In this document: in pieces, positions 1-7,415 of the stretch
Numbering within the stretch: position 1 is the first letter of the stretch
How the letters are laid out: the number at the start of each line of letters is the position of its first letter
From: Clostridium sp.
GTDB taxonomy: Bacteria > Bacillota > Clostridia > Lachnospirales > Lachnospiraceae
Direction of reading: 5' to 3'
Length of the DNA: 11,926 bases
Assembly (NCBI GenBank): GCA_004554205.1
Contig: SFNH01000051.1
Coordinates: 1 to 11,926, forward strand
Notes under the pieces: model-generated
Databases searched by the model: none
The model's input: only the letters and a program-made list of their open reading frames with translations
What the model was told of the DNA's origin: nothing
Program-made: the position numbers and the translations under genes

Positions 1-124
1 CACTGTCCCTGGAGTCACCTCCGCCAGACGTTATCTGGCACCCTGCCCTGTGAAGCCCGGACTTTCCTCTCCCGCCGCCTTTCGGCTTATGCGGCAGCGG
101 CCATTTGTCTTACTCAAACCAGCT
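1..124 (-). ncRNA. rnpB: RNase P RNA (rnpB), 5' portion, cut by the window edge
   Basis: This is the catalytic RNA of ribonuclease P, which removes the 5' leader from pre-tRNAs. On the minus strand the hallmark conserved block GAGGAAAGTCCGGGCTTCAC is followed by AGGGCAGGGTGCCAG, ATAACGTCTGG and AGGGACAGTG, all typical of bacterial RNase P RNA. Upstream of the block, a GC-rich stem closed by a GAAA loop (GCC GAAA GGC) fits helix P3 of the type A architecture. The 5' end is placed near 124 from the upstream promoter, about 7 bases after the -10 hexamer, and by analogy with the E. coli RNA start. Only the first third is present; the 3' two thirds lie beyond base 1. Identity is near certain; the exact 5' end is inferred. 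Confidence 0.95.
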
Positions 125-130
125 ATACTT

Positions 131-159
131 AGTCTACCATCGACAGCGCGGCCTGTCAA
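131..159 (-). promoter_or_regulatory. Sigma-A promoter of rnpB
   Basis: Read on the minus strand, a perfect -35 hexamer TTGACA (154-159) is followed by exactly 17 bases and a -10 hexamer TAGACT (131-136, four of six consensus positions). Transcription would start near 124, which matches the expected 5' end of the RNase P RNA. The RNA therefore has its own strong promoter and need not depend on the upstream kinase gene. Confidence 0.85.
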
Positions 160-239
160 CCACCGTTGCCTTAAGGGAGGCCGGTGAACACTTTTGTTTT
201 ACATCCGGCGACCGAACAGAAGTGAATACTTTGGCAGTA

Positions 240-270
240 AGCGCAAAGCCCTGCGCTGAACCGTCAGCGC
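240..270 (-). other. Overlapping hairpins after the kinase stop codon
   Basis: Immediately after the stop codon of the nucleoside kinase gene there is a perfect 7-bp stem with a 4-base loop (arms 253-259 and 264-270, GCGCTGA/TCAGCGC). The arm at 252-257 can instead pair with 240-245 (AGCGCA/TGCGCT, 6 bp, 6-base loop), so the two hairpins exclude each other. No U-run follows either stem on the minus strand, so this is not a classical intrinsic terminator. It may be a weak terminator, a pause site or a 3'-end-protecting structure for the operon mRNA. The rest of the spacer (141-239) holds the rnpB promoter and no gene. Confidence 0.5.
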
Positions 271-1926
271 TCACACTTTAAAGCAGCTCCCGCCGATAAA
301 CTCGCGCAAAATCGAATTATGCGGGATGTTCTCGCTGCTGACGCCGAGGAAATAATCGAGGAACTTTAACAGGCGCTTCGCCTCCACGTACTCCTCGCTG
401 TCGCGCGGCACGGAGAAGAGAAGCGGCTCGGCATACTGCTTTAAGACCGCCAGCTCGTACACCAGCGCCGAGTTGAACATCACGTCCGCGTCCTCCTGAT
501 AGGGGAAGATGTTTTCCTCCTCGCCCTTTCGCACCGACGGCCACATCCGGATGGTGTCCTGGACCGACGCGCCCCGTGTCCTGGCGTCCCGCACCATGCG
601 CCGGATCAGCCTGCCGTCCGTGGTCGGGATCCGGTTGTGCTCGTCGATATTTAACTGCGTCAGCGCACTGATATAGATTTTAAACTTGCTCTCCCGCGGA
701 AGGCGATAGGAGAGCTTTTCATTCAGGCAGTGGATGCCCTCGATCACCAGAATGTCATCCCGCCCGAGAGTCAGCCTGTCGCCGCGGTACTCCCGCTTTC
801 CCTCGATAAAATTGTAGGTGGGGAGCTCCACAGTCTTTCCCGAGAGCAGATCGGCCATGTTCCGGTTAAAAAGCTCCACATCCAGGCACTCGAGCGCCTC
901 ATAATTGTAATTGCCGTACTCGTCCCGCGGACTGTCCACCCGGTTCACGAAATAATTATCCACGGCAATCGGGTGCGGCTTAAGTCCTTTCGCCTTTAGC
1001 TGTATCGACAGCCGGTGGGAAAAGGTCGTCTTCCCGGAGGATGACGGCCCCGCGATCATAACGATCTTTTTATCCGGCTGTGAGGCGATGAGCTCCGCGA
1101 TATCCCCCATCTTCTTCTCCATCAGCGCTTCCTGGACTAAGATCAGGTCATTCATTCTGCCGCCGCTGATCTGCTCATTTAATGCGCCGACCGTCGGCAC
1201 CTGCATCTGATGGCCCCACTCCTCGGCTTCATTTAAGACCTTAAACAGCTTTTCCCGCTCCTTAAATTCCGGCACGCCGGTCGGGTTCTCCTGCGTCGGC
1301 AGCAGAAGCATCATGCCGTGCTTATATAAGATCAGATCGTAATATTTAAGATAGCCGGTATTCTGCACCATATATCCGTAGTAATAGTCCTCAAAGCCGC
1401 CGATGCTGTACAGGTTCACGCGCGACACGCGGCGGAAGAAAAACAGTCGCTCCTTGTCATACATCCGATGCCTGCGGAAGATCTCCATCGCCTCGTCCGT
1501 GCTGACATTGCGCTTCATGATCGGGAGCTTTGCATCCACATACTCCCCCATCTTTGCCTTAATCTTCCCCACAAGCTCCGCGGTTTTCTCAAAATCGCCC
1601 TCCGACTGGATGAACAGTCCGTTCCCGATGGAAAATTCCACGGAGACCTTATCAATCTTTTCCGCGCCGACCACCTCGTAAAACGCCTTGAGCATCATGA
1701 AGACCGCGCTGCGGCTGTATGTCTGTATCCCCGGTTTGTCCTTCGCCGTGAGAAAAGTCACAGCCGTTTTCTCCTTCACCTTCTTGTGAAGCTCCTGCAG
1801 CTTTCCGTTTACCATCGCAAGCAGGATATCGCACGGGAAACGCTCCTGAAACTCGGCCGCCACATCCTTTAAGAGCGTCCCATCCTCATATGCTCTCTGC
1901 TCCCCCTCGACCGTCAAGTGAATCAT
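271..1926 (-). CDS. Nucleoside (uridine-like) kinase with threonyl-tRNA-synthetase-like N-terminus
   Basis: The 551-residue protein has two parts. Residues 1-60 resemble a TGS domain, and roughly 65-230 resemble the second additional (editing) domain of threonyl-tRNA synthetase; NTGYLKYYDL (189-198) matches the conserved TGYxKxFKL-like stretch. Residues 285-500 are a phosphoribulokinase/uridine kinase P-loop domain with Walker A GPSSSGKT (293-300), the motif VDNYF (322-326), and VIEGIHCLN (394-402) as the Walker B-like strand and acceptor-site region. Proteins of this architecture and length are common in Clostridia and Thermotogae and are annotated as nucleoside or uridine kinases; the true substrate is inferred from the fold. 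The aligned editing-domain metal ligands look substituted. The gene is last in the operon. Its AAGGAGG site (1932-1938) lies 5 bases before the ATG and overlaps the nif3 stop codon, which fixes the start. Confidence 0.9.
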   Translation of the reverse strand: MIHLTVEGEQRAYEDGTLLKDVAAEFQERFPCDILLAMVNGKLQELHKKVKEKTAVTFLTAKDKPGIQTYSRSAVFMMLKAFYEVVGAEKIDKVSVEFSIGNGLFIQSEGDFEKTAELVGKIKAKMGEYVDAKLPIMKRNVSTDEAMEIFRRHRMYDKERLFFFRRVSRVNLYSIGGFEDYYYGYMVQNTGYLKYYDLILYKHGMMLLLPTQENPTGVPEFKEREKLFKVLNEAEEWGHQMQVPTVGALNEQISGGRMNDLILVQEALMEKKMGDIAELIASQPDKKIVMIAGPSSSGKTTFSHRLSIQLKAKGLKPHPIAVDNYFVNRVDSPRDEYGNYNYEALECLDVELFNRNMADLLSGKTVELPTYNFIEGKREYRGDRLTLGRDDILVIEGIHCLNEKLSYRLPRESKFKIYISALTQLNIDEHNRIPTTDGRLIRRMVRDARTRGASVQDTIRMWPSVRKGEEENIFPYQEDADVMFNSALVYELAVLKQYAEPLLFSVPRDSEEYVEAKRLLKFLDYFLGVSSENIPHNSILREFIGGSCFKV

Positions 1927-1931
1927 AAACC

Positions 1932-1938
1932 CCTCCTT
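1932..1938 (-). promoter_or_regulatory. Ribosome binding site overlapping the nif3 stop codon
   Basis: AAGGAGG on the minus strand lies 5 bases before the kinase ATG. Its first two bases are shared with the TAA stop of the preceding nif3-type gene. Terminating and initiating ribosomes would meet here, suggesting translational coupling, and the site supports the chosen start at 1926. Confidence 0.8.
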
Positions 1939-2734
1939 ACACTACACGCACCGGAAATGTCGACTTCGCCTCAATAACCTCAATCCCGCCGCCTGAAACC
2001 TTCCTGATATAATCAGCCATAAACGAGATAAAAATGTGTTCAAGTCCATAATGCCCCGCGTCGATCACAGCCATACCACAGGAAACAGCGTTAATGCCGT
2101 CATGGTGTCTGATATCGCCCGTCACAAGCGCCTGCGCGCCCTTTGACACCGCCCGCGACACCATGCTGCCTCCCGATCCCGGTAAGACCGCGATCCGCGT
2201 CACAGGGTCGCCTGAAAGCCCCTGGTCGTAGACTGTCACAAAAGGCAGGCCAAACGCATCCCTGACCTTATGCGCCAGCTCCTCGACCGTCATGGGTGCG
2301 GGAAGCGTTCCCACCTTCCCGATTCCGATCGGCACGCCCTGCACCTCACCGGTAGTCTCAAGCGGCTCCTCCGCCTTCATCCCGAGGCGCTCCGCCGCCA
2401 GATCCGCCATGCAGCCCGGCGCCACGTCAAAATCGGTGTGCATGACAAAGCAGCACATCTTCGCCCGGATCATCTTTACGATATGGCGGGCGATAAAATA
2501 CTCTTCGTCCACCCGATTTAAAGGCTTAAAGATCAGCGGATGATGCGTCAGCAGAAAATCCACGTTTTCCGCCACCGCCTGCTCCACCACCTGATTGGTC
2601 ACATCGAGCGCCACGAGCGCTCTATGAATCTCCTTGTCTCTGCTCCCGACCTGAAGCCCCAGATTATCCCAATCGCACTGATATTCCTGCGGCGCTAGGA
2701 TATTTAACTTCTCAATCAATTCACTGCATTTCAT
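1937..2734 (-). CDS. yqfO: NIF3/YqfO-type dinuclear metal-centre protein
   Basis: This 265-residue protein belongs to the NIF3 family (E. coli YbgI, B. subtilis YqfO), toroidal hexamers with a two-metal site in each subunit. It is sometimes annotated as GTP cyclohydrolase 1 type 2 homolog, although its physiological reaction is not settled. Visible signatures are DWDNLGLQVG (21-30), THHPLIF (63-69, His64/His65), HTDFD (99-103, Asp101) and GHYGLEH (227-233, His228/Glu232), which together supply the expected metal ligands. At 265 residues it resembles the short YbgI form and lacks the PII/CutA-like insertion that makes B. subtilis YqfO about 370 residues long. The start is set by AAGGAGG at 2741-2747, 6 bases upstream, inside trmK. 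The first 14 bases overlap the trmK end in another frame, so the two are probably translationally coupled. The order sigA-trmK-yqfO is the same as in B. subtilis. Confidence 0.94.
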   Translation of the reverse strand: MKCSELIEKLNILAPQEYQCDWDNLGLQVGSRDKEIHRALVALDVTNQVVEQAVAENVDFLLTHHPLIFKPLNRVDEEYFIARHIVKMIRAKMCCFVMHTDFDVAPGCMADLAAERLGMKAEEPLETTGEVQGVPIGIGKVGTLPAPMTVEELAHKVRDAFGLPFVTVYDQGLSGDPVTRIAVLPGSGGSMVSRAVSKGAQALVTGDIRHHDGINAVSCGMAVIDAGHYGLEHIFISFMADYIRKVSGGGIEVIEAKSTFPVRVV

Positions 2735-3422
2735 AGTAAGCCTCCTTCGCCTGTCTTAGTTCCTCCGAATATGCCTCATAGCGCGATCTCGCGCCCTCCG
2801 TCCCCGCGCGGGCAAGCTCCTCAAGCAGCGCCTCCCCACGGGCGATCTCGCGCTCAAGAAGCTCCTTTAGCGCCGGCGATTTTTTACGCAGCAGCAGATC
2901 GCCGTAGCGGTAGCGGTACTCCTCCTCATAATGCATCGCCCCGGGAAGTGCCGTCATCACTACATAATATTTCCCGCCGTCCTTCACCATCACCTCATCG
3001 GCAATCGAAAGTCCCAGCTTTTCAAGTCCGTGCCGAAAGAGCGCCGTCTCCGACTGGGGCGACAGGATAAAATGGCGGACGCTGCCGAACGCATCGCCGC
3101 TCTCCCGTAAAATCCTGAGCATCAGCTCTCCGCCCATGCCGGCGATGATCACCGTCTCCGCCTCCCCCGGCTTAAGCGCGCTAAGCCCGTCGCTTAAGCG
3201 CGTCTCAATGCGCCCCTCCATGCCGCAGCTCGCGATATGTTCCCTCGCCCGCTCAAGCGGCCCTTCGCGCACATCCATGGCAATGGCTCGGCTCGCCGCG
3301 TGAAGTTCCAAAAGGCGGATCGGCACAAAGGCATGATCCGTTCCCACATCCGCCACGCATCCGCCCGCCGACACCTTCGCCGCCTGTTTAACGATCGTCT
3401 CCAATCTCTCTGACAGCCTCAT
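2721..3422 (-). CDS. trmK: tRNA (adenine(22)-N1)-methyltransferase TrmK
   Basis: The 233-residue protein is the SAM-dependent methyltransferase that makes m1A22 in the D-arm region of certain tRNAs in Gram-positive bacteria. The Rossmann SAM-binding motif is ADVGTDHAFVPI (24-35), in which Asp29 aligns with the proposed catalytic Asp of B. subtilis TrmK (DIGSDH). Further signatures are AMDVREGPL (48-56) and IIAGMGGELM (92-101). The region after about 165 is helical and charged, matching the C-terminal coiled-coil domain of the family. It follows rpoD by 29 bases and overlaps nif3 by 14 bases. The Shine-Dalgarno match is weaker than for its neighbours: AAGGA sits well upstream of the ATG. The start still fits the family N-terminus (LSxRL near residue 3), so I keep it. 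Confidence 0.93.
   Translation of the reverse strand: MRLSERLETIVKQAAKVSAGGCVADVGTDHAFVPIRLLELHAASRAIAMDVREGPLERAREHIASCGMEGRIETRLSDGLSALKPGEAETVIIAGMGGELMLRILRESGDAFGSVRHFILSPQSETALFRHGLEKLGLSIADEVMVKDGGKYYVVMTALPGAMHYEEEYRYRYGDLLLRKKSPALKELLEREIARGEALLEELARAGTEGARSRYEAYSEELRQAKEAYYEMQ
2741..2747 (-). promoter_or_regulatory. Ribosome binding site of nif3 inside trmK
   Basis: AAGGAGG on the minus strand, 6 bases before the nif3-type ATG at 2734, lies within the last codons of trmK. It identifies the nif3 start and so confirms the 14-base gene overlap. Confidence 0.85.
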
Positions 3423-3451
3423 CCGTACCTGTTTTCCTTCCCCGTCTCTTC

Positions 3452-4555
3452 TTATTCCAGATAGTCCTTCAGCTTCTTGCTCCGGCTGGGGTGGCGCAGC
3501 TTCCTCAATGCCTTCGACTCAATCTGACGTATCCGCTCCCTCGTCACATTAAAGATCTTTCCGACCTCCTCGAGCGTCCGCGGTTTCCCGTCGTCGAGCC
3601 CGAACCGCAGGCGAAGCACCTGCTGCTCCCGCTCCGTCAGCGTCTCAAGCTGCTCCATAAGCTGCTCGTGCAGGAGCGCAAACGTCGCCTGATCCGCTGG
3701 AACCTCCGCCTGCTCATCCTGAATAAAATCCCCGAGATGGCTGTCCTCCTCCTCGCCGACCGGCGTCTCAAGAGACACCGGATCCTGCGCGATCTTTCGG
3801 ATCTCGCGCACGCGCTCCACCGGAAGCTCCATCTTTTCGGCAATCTCCTCGGTGGTCGGCTCCCTGCCGAGCTCCTGCAAAAGCTGCCTCGAGGTGCGGA
3901 TCTGGCGGTTGATCGTCTCGACCATATGCACCGGGATCCGGATCGTGCGCGCCTGATCCGCGATGGCGCGGGTGATGGACTGGCGAATCCACCACGTCGC
4001 GTAGGTGGAAAACTTATAGCCCTTGCGGTAGTCAAATTTTTCCACCGCCTTGATAAGCCCCAGGTTCCCCTCCTGGATCAAGTCAAGGAGCGGCATTCCC
4101 CGTCCCACATACTTTTTGGCAATGCTGACTACGAGACGTAAGTTTGCCTCCGCTAACCGCTTCTTCGCCTCCGAATCGCCGAGTTCGATCCGTTTTGCAA
4201 GCTCGATCTCGTCCTCAACGGAAAGAAGCGGAATCTTGCCGATCTCCTTTAAATACATGCGCACCGGATCCTCCACGCCGACGCCTTCCGGCACCGAGAG
4301 GTCAAGCTCCTCCTCGCCGTCCGCCTCGTCGTCAAGGAACATATCCGGGTCAATGTCATCGTCCTCATCGACCCGCAGAACATCAACGTGGTTGTTGTCC
4401 AAAAAGTCATAGATGCGTTCCAGCTTGTCCGGATCCAGGATCTCCCCCCGGAAGAAATCCAGAATCTCCCGGCTCTCCAGAATATTCTTTTTCTTTTTGG
4501 CTTCCTCCAGAAGGAGAAGAAGCTTGTCGTCAAATGTCCTTGTCTGCCCTTCCAT
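3452..4555 (-). CDS. rpoD: Primary (housekeeping) sigma factor RpoD/SigA
   Basis: This 367-residue sigma-70 factor directs RNA polymerase to -35/-10 promoters such as that of rnpB. Length and layout match SigA of Firmicutes. Region 1.1 spans about 8-55 and is followed by an acidic stretch (62-88). Region 1.2 is at 96-128 (DPVRMYLKEIGKIPLLS). Region 2 is at about 136-206, including NLRLVVSIAKKYVGRGM, DLIQEGN and YKFSTYATWWIRQ for core binding and -10 melting. Region 3 covers about 208-290. Region 4 is at 300-360, with the -35-binding helix-turn-helix around TLEEVGKIFNVTRERIRQIE (327-346). There is no large non-conserved insert as in E. coli RpoD. It follows dnaG by 28 bases. The sequence AAAGGGCG about 7 bases before the ATG is a fair ribosome binding site. 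It is the third gene of the operon. Confidence 0.98.
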   Translation of the reverse strand: MEGQTRTFDDKLLLLLEEAKKKKNILESREILDFFRGEILDPDKLERIYDFLDNNHVDVLRVDEDDDIDPDMFLDDEADGEEELDLSVPEGVGVEDPVRMYLKEIGKIPLLSVEDEIELAKRIELGDSEAKKRLAEANLRLVVSIAKKYVGRGMPLLDLIQEGNLGLIKAVEKFDYRKGYKFSTYATWWIRQSITRAIADQARTIRIPVHMVETINRQIRTSRQLLQELGREPTTEEIAEKMELPVERVREIRKIAQDPVSLETPVGEEEDSHLGDFIQDEQAEVPADQATFALLHEQLMEQLETLTEREQQVLRLRFGLDDGKPRTLEEVGKIFNVTRERIRQIESKALRKLRHPSRSKKLKDYLE

Positions 4556-4583
4556 GTCTATCCGCCCTTTCCGGTACTGTCAG

Positions 4584-6356
4584 CTAGTCAATGGTAATCC
4601 GAAGTGTCTTAAGCGCCGCCTGCTCCCTTATGATCCGCTGCAGCTCGCCGATGTCGGCAGCGCTCCGGCTGGCCTCGTCAAGACTGTTCTTTCTCACCTT
4701 CAAGACCGTCTCGGAAAACGCTTTCTTCTGCTCCTCATTATTCAGAGATTCGCCAAGCCCCGCGTGAAACAGCGGCACCACCTCCTTGTATTGTTCTTCA
4801 TCATTGATAAAATGATTCAGGATTTCCGCCGCATCTAAATTTCCGTTCTCATAGCCCGCAAACATCATCTGCGCGACCTCATGGTACAGCGGCTCCTTAA
4901 AATCGTCCGGCCCCACGATGCCGCGGATCTTCTCAAAGAGCTCCGGCTTCTCAATGAGCCAGGTAAGAAGAAGCCTCTGGGAACGCCGGATCCCGTCGTC
5001 CTTCTCCTTCTTTTTTATCCCGCGCGCCTCACTGTAAGCGCTGCTCCCGGCTTTTGCCGGCACGCCTGAGAGACGGCTGCCCAGACGGTTTACCAGCTTC
5101 CTCAGATCCTCGTACGGGATGAACTGCGCCTGCGCCACCGCGCGGGTGTAATTATCCCGCTCAAGCGCCTCCGGAAACTCCAGGAGCTTTCCTGCCACCG
5201 CATTGTAAAATCTTGTTCTCTGCTCCGGGTCGTCCATGCTGTACTCCCGCTTCATCACGTCGATCTCAAACAAAAAGCTGTTCTGCGCCTGCGCGATCCG
5301 TTCCCTGAACGCATCCGCGCCCAGGTTTTTGATAAATTCATCAGGATCCTTGTACGGCTTTAAATTCAGGACCTTTGTCGATATCCCCGCCTCCTTTAGA
5401 ATCGGGATAGCGCGAAGCGCCGCCTTCACGCCCGCCCCGTCGCTGTCGTAGGTGAGCACGACCGTGTCCGTGTAGCGTTTTAAGAGCACGGCGTGCTGGG
5501 CGGTAAAGGCCGTACCCAGGGACGCCACCGCATTGGTAAAGCCCGCCTGGTGCATGGCGATCACGTCCATGTAGCCCTCGCAGGCAAGTATATAATTCTC
5601 CCGGCTCGTCCGCGCATAATTAAGCCCATACAGACTCCGGCTCTTGTCAAAGATGAGCGTCTCCGGCGAGTTGAGATACTTCGGCATGCCGTCGCCCATC
5701 ACGCGCCCGCCAAAGCCGATCACCCGGTTATTTGCGTCCATGATCGGGAACATGACCCGGTTCCAGAACTTGCCCCGCGCTCCCCGCTCCTCGTAGATCA
5801 AAAGCCCGCTGTCCTTTAAAATCCCGTCGTCGTATCCCCTGGATTTTAAATAGCGGTACAGATCATCGCGCGTCTTGCCCGCAAAGCCCAGCCCGAACTT
5901 TCGGATCGTATCGTCCGAGAGCCCACGCTTCTTAAAATATTCGTACCCGATCTTCCCCTGTGGAGTGCCGAGCTGACGATAAAAATAATTTGCCGCAAGC
6001 CTGTTTATCTCGAGGAGCACGGAGCGCTTATCCGCCTTCGCTCTCTCCTCCTTAGAATACTCCGCCTCCGGCAGTTTTACTCCGGCACGGTCCGCCAGAA
6101 CCTTCAGCGCCTCGGGAAAAGTATAGTTTTCATAGTCCATCAAAAAGGTGATCACATTTCCACCCGCCCCGCAGCCGAAGCAGTAAAACATCTGCTTTGA
6201 GGGCGACACGGAAAAGGAAGGGGACTTCTCATTGTGGAAGGGGCAGAGGCCGAAGTAATTGCTTCCCTGCTTCTTAAGCTTCACATAACCGGAAACAATA
6301 TCCACGATATCATTTCTCGAGCGTACTTCCTCTATCACTTCTTCCGGATAAATCAT
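4584..6356 (-). CDS. dnaG: DNA primase DnaG
   Basis: The 590-residue primase makes the RNA primers for chromosome replication and docks on the replicative helicase. The N-terminal CHC2 zinc domain carries Cys38, His41, Cys59 and Cys62 (LCPFH at 37-41, YCFGC at 58-62). The catalytic core follows, with a TOPRIM fold showing LACEGYMDV (257-265, metal-binding Glu260) and TYDSDGAGV (302-310, Asp304 and Asp306), and then KDPDEF (336-341). Residues from about 455 to 590 form the helical C-terminal helicase-interaction domain, the least conserved part as is usual. Length is normal for Firmicutes. AAAGGAGG at 6362-6369, 5 bases before the ATG, sets the start. It lies 18 bases after the dgt-like gene and 28 bases before rpoD, the classical primase-sigma pairing. 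The gene is intact. Confidence 0.98.
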   Translation of the reverse strand: MIYPEEVIEEVRSRNDIVDIVSGYVKLKKQGSNYFGLCPFHNEKSPSFSVSPSKQMFYCFGCGAGGNVITFLMDYENYTFPEALKVLADRAGVKLPEAEYSKEERAKADKRSVLLEINRLAANYFYRQLGTPQGKIGYEYFKKRGLSDDTIRKFGLGFAGKTRDDLYRYLKSRGYDDGILKDSGLLIYEERGARGKFWNRVMFPIMDANNRVIGFGGRVMGDGMPKYLNSPETLIFDKSRSLYGLNYARTSRENYILACEGYMDVIAMHQAGFTNAVASLGTAFTAQHAVLLKRYTDTVVLTYDSDGAGVKAALRAIPILKEAGISTKVLNLKPYKDPDEFIKNLGADAFRERIAQAQNSFLFEIDVMKREYSMDDPEQRTRFYNAVAGKLLEFPEALERDNYTRAVAQAQFIPYEDLRKLVNRLGSRLSGVPAKAGSSAYSEARGIKKKEKDDGIRRSQRLLLTWLIEKPELFEKIRGIVGPDDFKEPLYHEVAQMMFAGYENGNLDAAEILNHFINDEEQYKEVVPLFHAGLGESLNNEEQKKAFSETVLKVRKNSLDEASRSAADIGELQRIIREQAALKTLRITID

Positions 6357-6374
6357 GAAATCCTCCTTTCCCCG

Positions 6375-7385
6375 TCAGTACACCTTCCACGCCTTCGGCA
6401 CGAACAGCGCCTCGAAGCGGTCAATGGCGTAGCTGTCGCTCATGCCTGCAATGTAATCGCAGACCACACGCTCCTTCGGCTCATCTTTAAGCTCCATCAT
6501 CAGCCGGTATTCCCCCGGCAGCTCGTCCGTGTGCTCCATGTAATACTGATAGAGGAACACGATGAGCTGCTGCGCGCGGCCCTCCTCCGCCTTCGGCACC
6601 TCATTGGTGTAAACGTTCTCAAACAGCCACTTCCGCAGCCCCTTCATCGCCTCCTCGATGCCGGGCGACAGGCAGATCGCCGGTTTGTCCATACTCTGGA
6701 CAATGATGTCGTGAATCATTAAGTTCAGGCGTTCCCGAACACTGTGTCCGAGCACATCCGTAAACCGGGCGGGAATCTGCTCCTCTTTAAAGATCCCCGC
6801 ACGGATCGCATCGTCGATATCGTGGTTTATGTAAGCAATCTTGTCCGAGAGGCGCACAACGCAGCCCTCCAGAGTGGACGGATGGCCGCTGGTCCGATGG
6901 TTTAAGATTCCGTCCCGAACCTCCTTTGTCAGGTTTAAGCCCGTGCCGTCCTTCTCGAGCACCTCCACGACCCGCAGACTCTGCTTATAGTGGGAGAAGC
7001 CGGACGGGCAGATCTCGTCGAGGATGCGCTCCCCGGAATGCCCGAACGGCGTATGTCCCAGATCATGGCCGAGCGCGGCCGCCTCCGCAAGATCCTCATT
7101 TAACCGCAGGGCGCGCGCGATCGTCCTCGCAATCTGCGCCACCTCCAGCGTGTGGGTCAGTCTGGTCCTGTAGTGGTCGCCCTCCGGCGCCAGAAAGACC
7201 TGAGTCTTGTGCTTGAGCCTGCGGAATGACTTGCAATGCAGGATCCGGTCGCGGTCCCGCTGGTACTCTGTCCTGATATCGCACAGCTCCTCCGGCACAT
7301 CCCTGCCCTCTGTATCGCGGCTCAACGCCGCGTACGGGCTTAAATACTCTGCCTCCCACGCTTCCCGCGCCTCTCTCACACTCAT
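6375..7385 (-). CDS. dgt: Deoxyguanosinetriphosphate triphosphohydrolase-like HD protein
   Basis: This 336-residue HD-domain protein has the length of the short Gram-positive dGTPase type that hydrolyses dNTPs to nucleoside and triphosphate. Metal ligands are visible as His78 (TRLTHTLEVAQIAR), His107-Asp108 (GHDLGHTPFGH, 106-116) and Asp181 (LSDKIAYINHDIDD, 179-192). The N-terminal motif RDRDRILHCKSFRRLKHKTQ (43-62) is typical of Dgt. Substrate preference (dGTP or other dNTPs) cannot be read from sequence. A place immediately upstream of dnaG is common in Clostridia and makes sense for controlling dNTP supply or clearing dNTPs near replication initiation. The gene starts 30 bases after the large caspase-like gene ends. 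A purine-rich GGAGAGGGGG stretch about 8 bases upstream of the ATG serves as ribosome binding site. Confidence 0.93.
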   Translation of the reverse strand: MSVREAREAWEAEYLSPYAALSRDTEGRDVPEELCDIRTEYQRDRDRILHCKSFRRLKHKTQVFLAPEGDHYRTRLTHTLEVAQIARTIARALRLNEDLAEAAALGHDLGHTPFGHSGERILDEICPSGFSHYKQSLRVVEVLEKDGTGLNLTKEVRDGILNHRTSGHPSTLEGCVVRLSDKIAYINHDIDDAIRAGIFKEEQIPARFTDVLGHSVRERLNLMIHDIIVQSMDKPAICLSPGIEEAMKGLRKWLFENVYTNEVPKAEEGRAQQLIVFLYQYYMEHTDELPGEYRLMMELKDEPKERVVCDYIAGMSDSYAIDRFEALFVPKAWKVY

Positions 7386-7415
7386 GCCCGAAACCCCCTC
7401 TCCGATAATGTGCGC

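Noticed and set aside
253..270. Perfect 7-bp hairpin as an intrinsic terminator for the operon
   Set aside because: The stem is sound but the bases after it on the minus strand are AGGGCTTTGCG, with no run of U, so a classical intrinsic terminator is not supported.
3491..4141. Open frame of 216 codons on the plus strand
   Set aside because: It lies wholly opposite rpoD, whose conserved sigma-70 regions explain the sequence. High GC and codon bias create long antisense frames, and it has no recognisable protein features.
6234..6722. Open frame of 162 codons on the plus strand
   Set aside because: It spans the antisense of the dgt-dnaG junction. Both genes are clearly conserved on the other strand, and the frame resembles no known protein.
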